Shown: one piece after another, positions 59,475-64,000 of the stretch
How positions within the stretch are numbered: position 1 is the first letter of the stretch
Layout: every line of letters starts with the position of its first letter
NCBI RefSeq assembly: GCF_031085175.1
Contig: NZ_JAVHUY010000008.1
Location: 62,001-126,000, forward strand
Origin: Phytohabitans maris
GTDB lineage: Bacteria; Actinomycetota; Actinomycetes; Mycobacteriales; Micromonosporaceae
Direction: 5' to 3'
Length of the DNA stretch: 64,000 nt
Program-made: the position numbers and the translations under genes
Notes under the pieces: generated by a model
The model's input: only the letters and a program-made list of their open reading frames with translations
Databases searched by the model: none
What the model was told of the DNA's origin: nothing

Positions 59475-61148
59475 GTGGAGGAAGCGTTGCGGATCGACGC
59501 CAGCTTCATCGACTACGTGCTGGTCGCCGTCTACTTCGCCGTCGTACTGCTGATCGGCCTGGCGGCCCGCCGGCGGATCTCGGACAGCCTCGACTTCTTC
59601 CTGGCCGGGCGCTCCCTGCCGGCCTGGATCACCGGCCTGGCGTTCATCTCCGCCAACCTCGGCGCGGTCGAGATCATCGGCATGTCCGCCAACGGCGCCC
59701 AGTACGGCATGCCGACCATGCACTACTACTGGATCGGCGCGGTGCCGGCGATGCTCTTCCTGGGCGTCGTGATGATGCCCTTCTACTACGGGTCGCGGGT
59801 GCGCAGCGTGCCCGAGTTCATGCTGCGCCGCTTCGGTCCCGGCGCCCACCTGGTCAACGCGCTCAGCTTCGCGGTGGCCCAGGTGCTGATCGCGGGCATC
59901 AACCTCTTCCTGCTCGCCAGCGTCGTCAACACCCTGCTCGGATGGCCGCTGTGGGTGGCGCTGGTCCTGGCCGCCGCGATCGTGCTCAGCTACATCACGC
60001 TGGGCGGCCTCTCCGCGGCGATCTACAACGAGGTGCTCCAGTTCTTCGTGATCGTCGCCGCGCTGCTCCCGCTCACGCTCATCGGCCTGCACCGGGTGGG
60101 CGGCGTCGACGGCCTGATCGACAAGGTCACCAACGCCCAGGGCGGCGGCGCCGAGCAGCTCAGCTCGTGGCCGGGCAACGAGCTCGCCGGGTTCAGCAAC
60201 TCGTTCCTGTCGGTGCTCGGCATCGTGTTCGGCCTCGGCTTCGTGCTCTCCTTCGGCTACTGGACCACCAACTTCGTCGAGGTGCAGCGCGCGATGGCCA
60301 CGCACAGCATGTCGGCCGCGCGGAGCACGCCGATCATCGGGTCGTTCCCGAAGATGTTCATCCCGTTCGTGGTGGTCATCCCCGGCATGATCGCCGGCGT
60401 GCTGGTCGCCGAGACCGCCTCGCTCAAGGCCGGCGGCGACGGCGGCGGCACCACGTACAACCAGGCGATCCTGCTGCTCATCCGGGACACCCTCCCGAAC
60501 GGGCTGCTCGGCGTCGCGCTCGCCGGCCTGCTCGCCGCGTTCATGGCCGGCATGGCCGCCAACGTCTCCGCCTTCAACACCGTCTTCAGCTACGACCTGT
60601 GGCAGCGGTACGTGGTCAAGGACCGGCCCGACGCCTACTACCTGACCGTCGGGCGCCTGGCCACGGTGGGCGCCACGATCCTCGCGATCGGCACCGCGTT
60701 CATCGCGTCCGGCTACGAGAACCTGATGAACTACCTGCAGACGCTCTTCGGCTTCTTCAACGCGCCGCTGTTCGCCACGTTCATCCTCGGCATGTTCTGG
60801 AAGCGGATGACCGCCACGGCCGGCTGGGTCGGCCTGGTCGCGGGCACGGCGGCGGCGGTCACCGTCTGGGGCCTCAACGAGGGCGGCGTCTACAACCTGC
60901 CCGGCCAGGGCGCCGCGTTCGTCGCGGCCGGCGCGGCGTTCGTCGTGGACGTGGTGGTCAGCGTGCTGGTCAGCCGGGCCACCGCGGCCAAGCCGGCGAC
61001 CGAGCTCCGCGGGCTGGTCTACTCCGAGACCCCGAAGGAGCAGCGCACCGACCCGGCCGCGAGCCGCCTGCCCTGGTACCGGTCGCCGGTCAAGCTGGCC
61101 GGCATCTCCCTCGTGCTCGTCGTCGCCCTGAACGTCGTCTTCCGCTGA
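59475..61148 (+). CDS. sodium:solute symporter (SSS/SGLT family)
   Basis: The GTG at 59475 is preceded by GGAGGAG and gives 557 residues. A polytopic membrane protein with about 13-14 helices and SSS-type segments: FLAGRSLPAWITGLAFISAN near the start, GQYGMP-like NGAQYGMPTMHYYWIG and SFGYWTTNFVEVQRAM. Members import sugars, amino acids or other solutes with sodium. The upstream LacI-type regulator suggests a sugar or glycoside. A small membrane protein gene follows 20 bp downstream. Confidence 0.9.
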   Translation: MEEALRIDASFIDYVLVAVYFAVVLLIGLAARRRISDSLDFFLAGRSLPAWITGLAFISANLGAVEIIGMSANGAQYGMPTMHYYWIGAVPAMLFLGVVMMPFYYGSRVRSVPEFMLRRFGPGAHLVNALSFAVAQVLIAGINLFLLASVVNTLLGWPLWVALVLAAAIVLSYITLGGLSAAIYNEVLQFFVIVAALLPLTLIGLHRVGGVDGLIDKVTNAQGGGAEQLSSWPGNELAGFSNSFLSVLGIVFGLGFVLSFGYWTTNFVEVQRAMATHSMSAARSTPIIGSFPKMFIPFVVVIPGMIAGVLVAETASLKAGGDGGGTTYNQAILLLIRDTLPNGLLGVALAGLLAAFMAGMAANVSAFNTVFSYDLWQRYVVKDRPDAYYLTVGRLATVGATILAIGTAFIASGYENLMNYLQTLFGFFNAPLFATFILGMFWKRMTATAGWVGLVAGTAAAVTVWGLNEGGVYNLPGQGAAFVAAGAAFVVDVVVSVLVSRATAAKPATELRGLVYSETPKEQRTDPAASRLPWYRSPVKLAGISLVLVVALNVVFR

Positions 61149-61168
61149 CCGCCCCCGAGGAGTCCGAG

Positions 61169-61477
61169 ATGAGCGACCAACACCGCACCGGCCGGACGGC
61201 CGCCCCGCACCGCGCCGGCTTCTCCGACGTGCGCACCGTGATCGGCCTGCTGGTCGGCTTCTACGGCGTCGTCCTGGTCGTCATGGGCATCGTCGCCGAG
61301 TCCGCCGAGGACCGCGCCAAGACCGGCGACGTCAACGCCAACCTCTGGGCCGGCCTGGCCATGCTGGTCTTCGGCATCCTGTTCGTCCTCTGGGCCTGGC
61401 TCCGCCCGGTGATCGTCGACCCCGACGAGACCGAACCCCCACCGGACAACCCACCCCCCGTCGGCGGCGCCGGCTAG
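61169..61477 (+). CDS. small two-helix membrane protein, partner of the symporter
   Basis: A 102-residue protein with GAGGAG six bases before the ATG. It has two transmembrane helices (TVIGLLVGFYGVVLVVMGIV and LAMLVFGILFVLWAWL) and an acidic, proline-rich C-terminal tail. I do not recognise a named family. The position 20 bp after the symporter suggests an accessory subunit. Confidence 0.82.
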   Translation: MSDQHRTGRTAAPHRAGFSDVRTVIGLLVGFYGVVLVVMGIVAESAEDRAKTGDVNANLWAGLAMLVFGILFVLWAWLRPVIVDPDETEPPPDNPPPVGGAG

Positions 61478-61965
61478 CCCGGCGGCCAGCGGAGATTCGC
61501 ATTTGCCCCTTTGCGTTTGCCCCGGCCCGGGTCACCCGCGGACCGCATGCGCTCGCCGACTTCCCCGCCCTCCGCGGCCGGCTCCGCGCGGGTTTGGTCG
61601 CGCTGTCCGCCGCACCCGGGATGTGCGTGCGCGGAGCTCTGGAGCTGCCCGCACAGACGGGGCACCGCGGGAGCGACCGGTCCGGACCCGATGCCACTCA
61701 CCTTGAGTCGATCACGGAGCTGGGCCCGTGCCCGGGCCGCGCCGACCTTGCCCACGGTGATCGTGGTATTCCAGTGCCCCCTGCGGGGCACCTGAGTACC
61801 ACGATCTCGGCGAACGAGGTGGATCTGGTCGTTGTCCGCGCGGATTGCGGGCCGGACGGGGTGTGAAACCGCGGAGGGTGCGGCCGCGGGAGCGACGGTC
61901 TGGACCACGACGGGCGTCGCGGTAGCCCGGATCTGTGTCTTCGTCCGTGAACGTCCAAGCGAACG
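61478..61965. other. 488-bp intergenic region without a convincing gene
   Basis: Several short open frames occur on both strands but none has a ribosome site, family motif or steady codon bias. The one structured piece is the inverted repeat at 61760-61805. The gap separates the symporter unit from the convergent Clp gene. Confidence 0.5.
61760..61805. repeat. 21-bp imperfect inverted repeat with CTGC loop
   Basis: The left arm begins ATCGTGGTATTCC and ends GTGCCCC; the right arm is its complement except at three positions. The CTGC loop lies at 61781-61784. It is in a long gap between convergent genes and could be a terminator or a small repeat element distinct from the 54-bp family. Confidence 0.75.

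Positions 61966-64000
<2,035 letters not shown>

Noticed and set aside
61474-61908. Short open frames in the 488-bp gap before the Clp gene
   Set aside because: No ribosome site, no family motif, and overlapping frames on both strands of equal quality.

Overview
The window is high-GC DNA (roughly 70 percent or more, strongly G/C-biased third codon positions, many GTG starts) from an actinobacterium. The combination of a radical-SAM cyclophane RiPP locus with NB-ARC/TPR proteins, a CATRA-type conflict protein, LexA, LigD-like end-joining genes and many large secreted Ig/PKD/CBM proteins fits the Micromonosporaceae, but this is an inference from gene content only. No rRNA, tRNA, CRISPR array, transposase or integrase was seen.

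Region 1 (1-11.3 kb) is the most unusual part. A minus-strand operon encodes a HTH/NB-ARC/TPR protein, a radical SAM/SPASM peptide maturase, a HExxH-type putative peptide hydroxylase and two small paralogous precursor peptides that share a MSRPxExYAAHxxT core. A second NB-ARC/TPR protein converges on the operon from the left window edge. Divergent from the operon lies a large protein joining a CATRA-like region to a C-terminal nucleoside phosphorylase/nucleosidase domain, followed by a winged-helix regulator (11.6-12.1 kb).

Region 2 (12.2-46.4 kb) is rich in secreted and carbohydrate-linked genes: a subtilase with kelch repeats, a Tat-exported sugar isomerase-like protein with a PQQ-type sugar dehydrogenase, a lipid-linked glycosyltransferase pair, LexA, an operon of metzincin, membrane-anchored protein and DUF72 protein, a NicO metal transporter with a secreted partner and a 1643-residue metallophosphoesterase with three chitin-binding modules, an IMPase-like/ThuA/Gfo-Idh operon, a PoxB-like enzyme, two aldo-keto reductases and a ThuA-DUF1080-FIMAH protein. 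The sugar isomerase-like, GSDH, ThuA, Gfo/Idh and DUF1080 families suggest oxidised (3-keto) sugar metabolism. Five copies of a 54-bp, almost perfectly palindromic element sit between genes here, four of them at convergent 3' ends.

Region 3 (46.4-64 kb) holds ordinary chromosomal genes: a TAXI-TRAP transporter, DUF4386 protein, an IdeR-box-controlled siderophore-interacting protein, a LysR/hydrolase/RidA group, a LigD-like PE-polymerase without ligase domain, a deazaflavin-dependent oxidoreductase, a fibronectin/CBM2 secreted protein, a DUF2975-HTH pair behind a TATCG repeat operator, a LacI regulator upstream of a sodium:solute symporter and small membrane partner, and the C-terminal part of a ClpC-type unfoldase that runs off the right edge.
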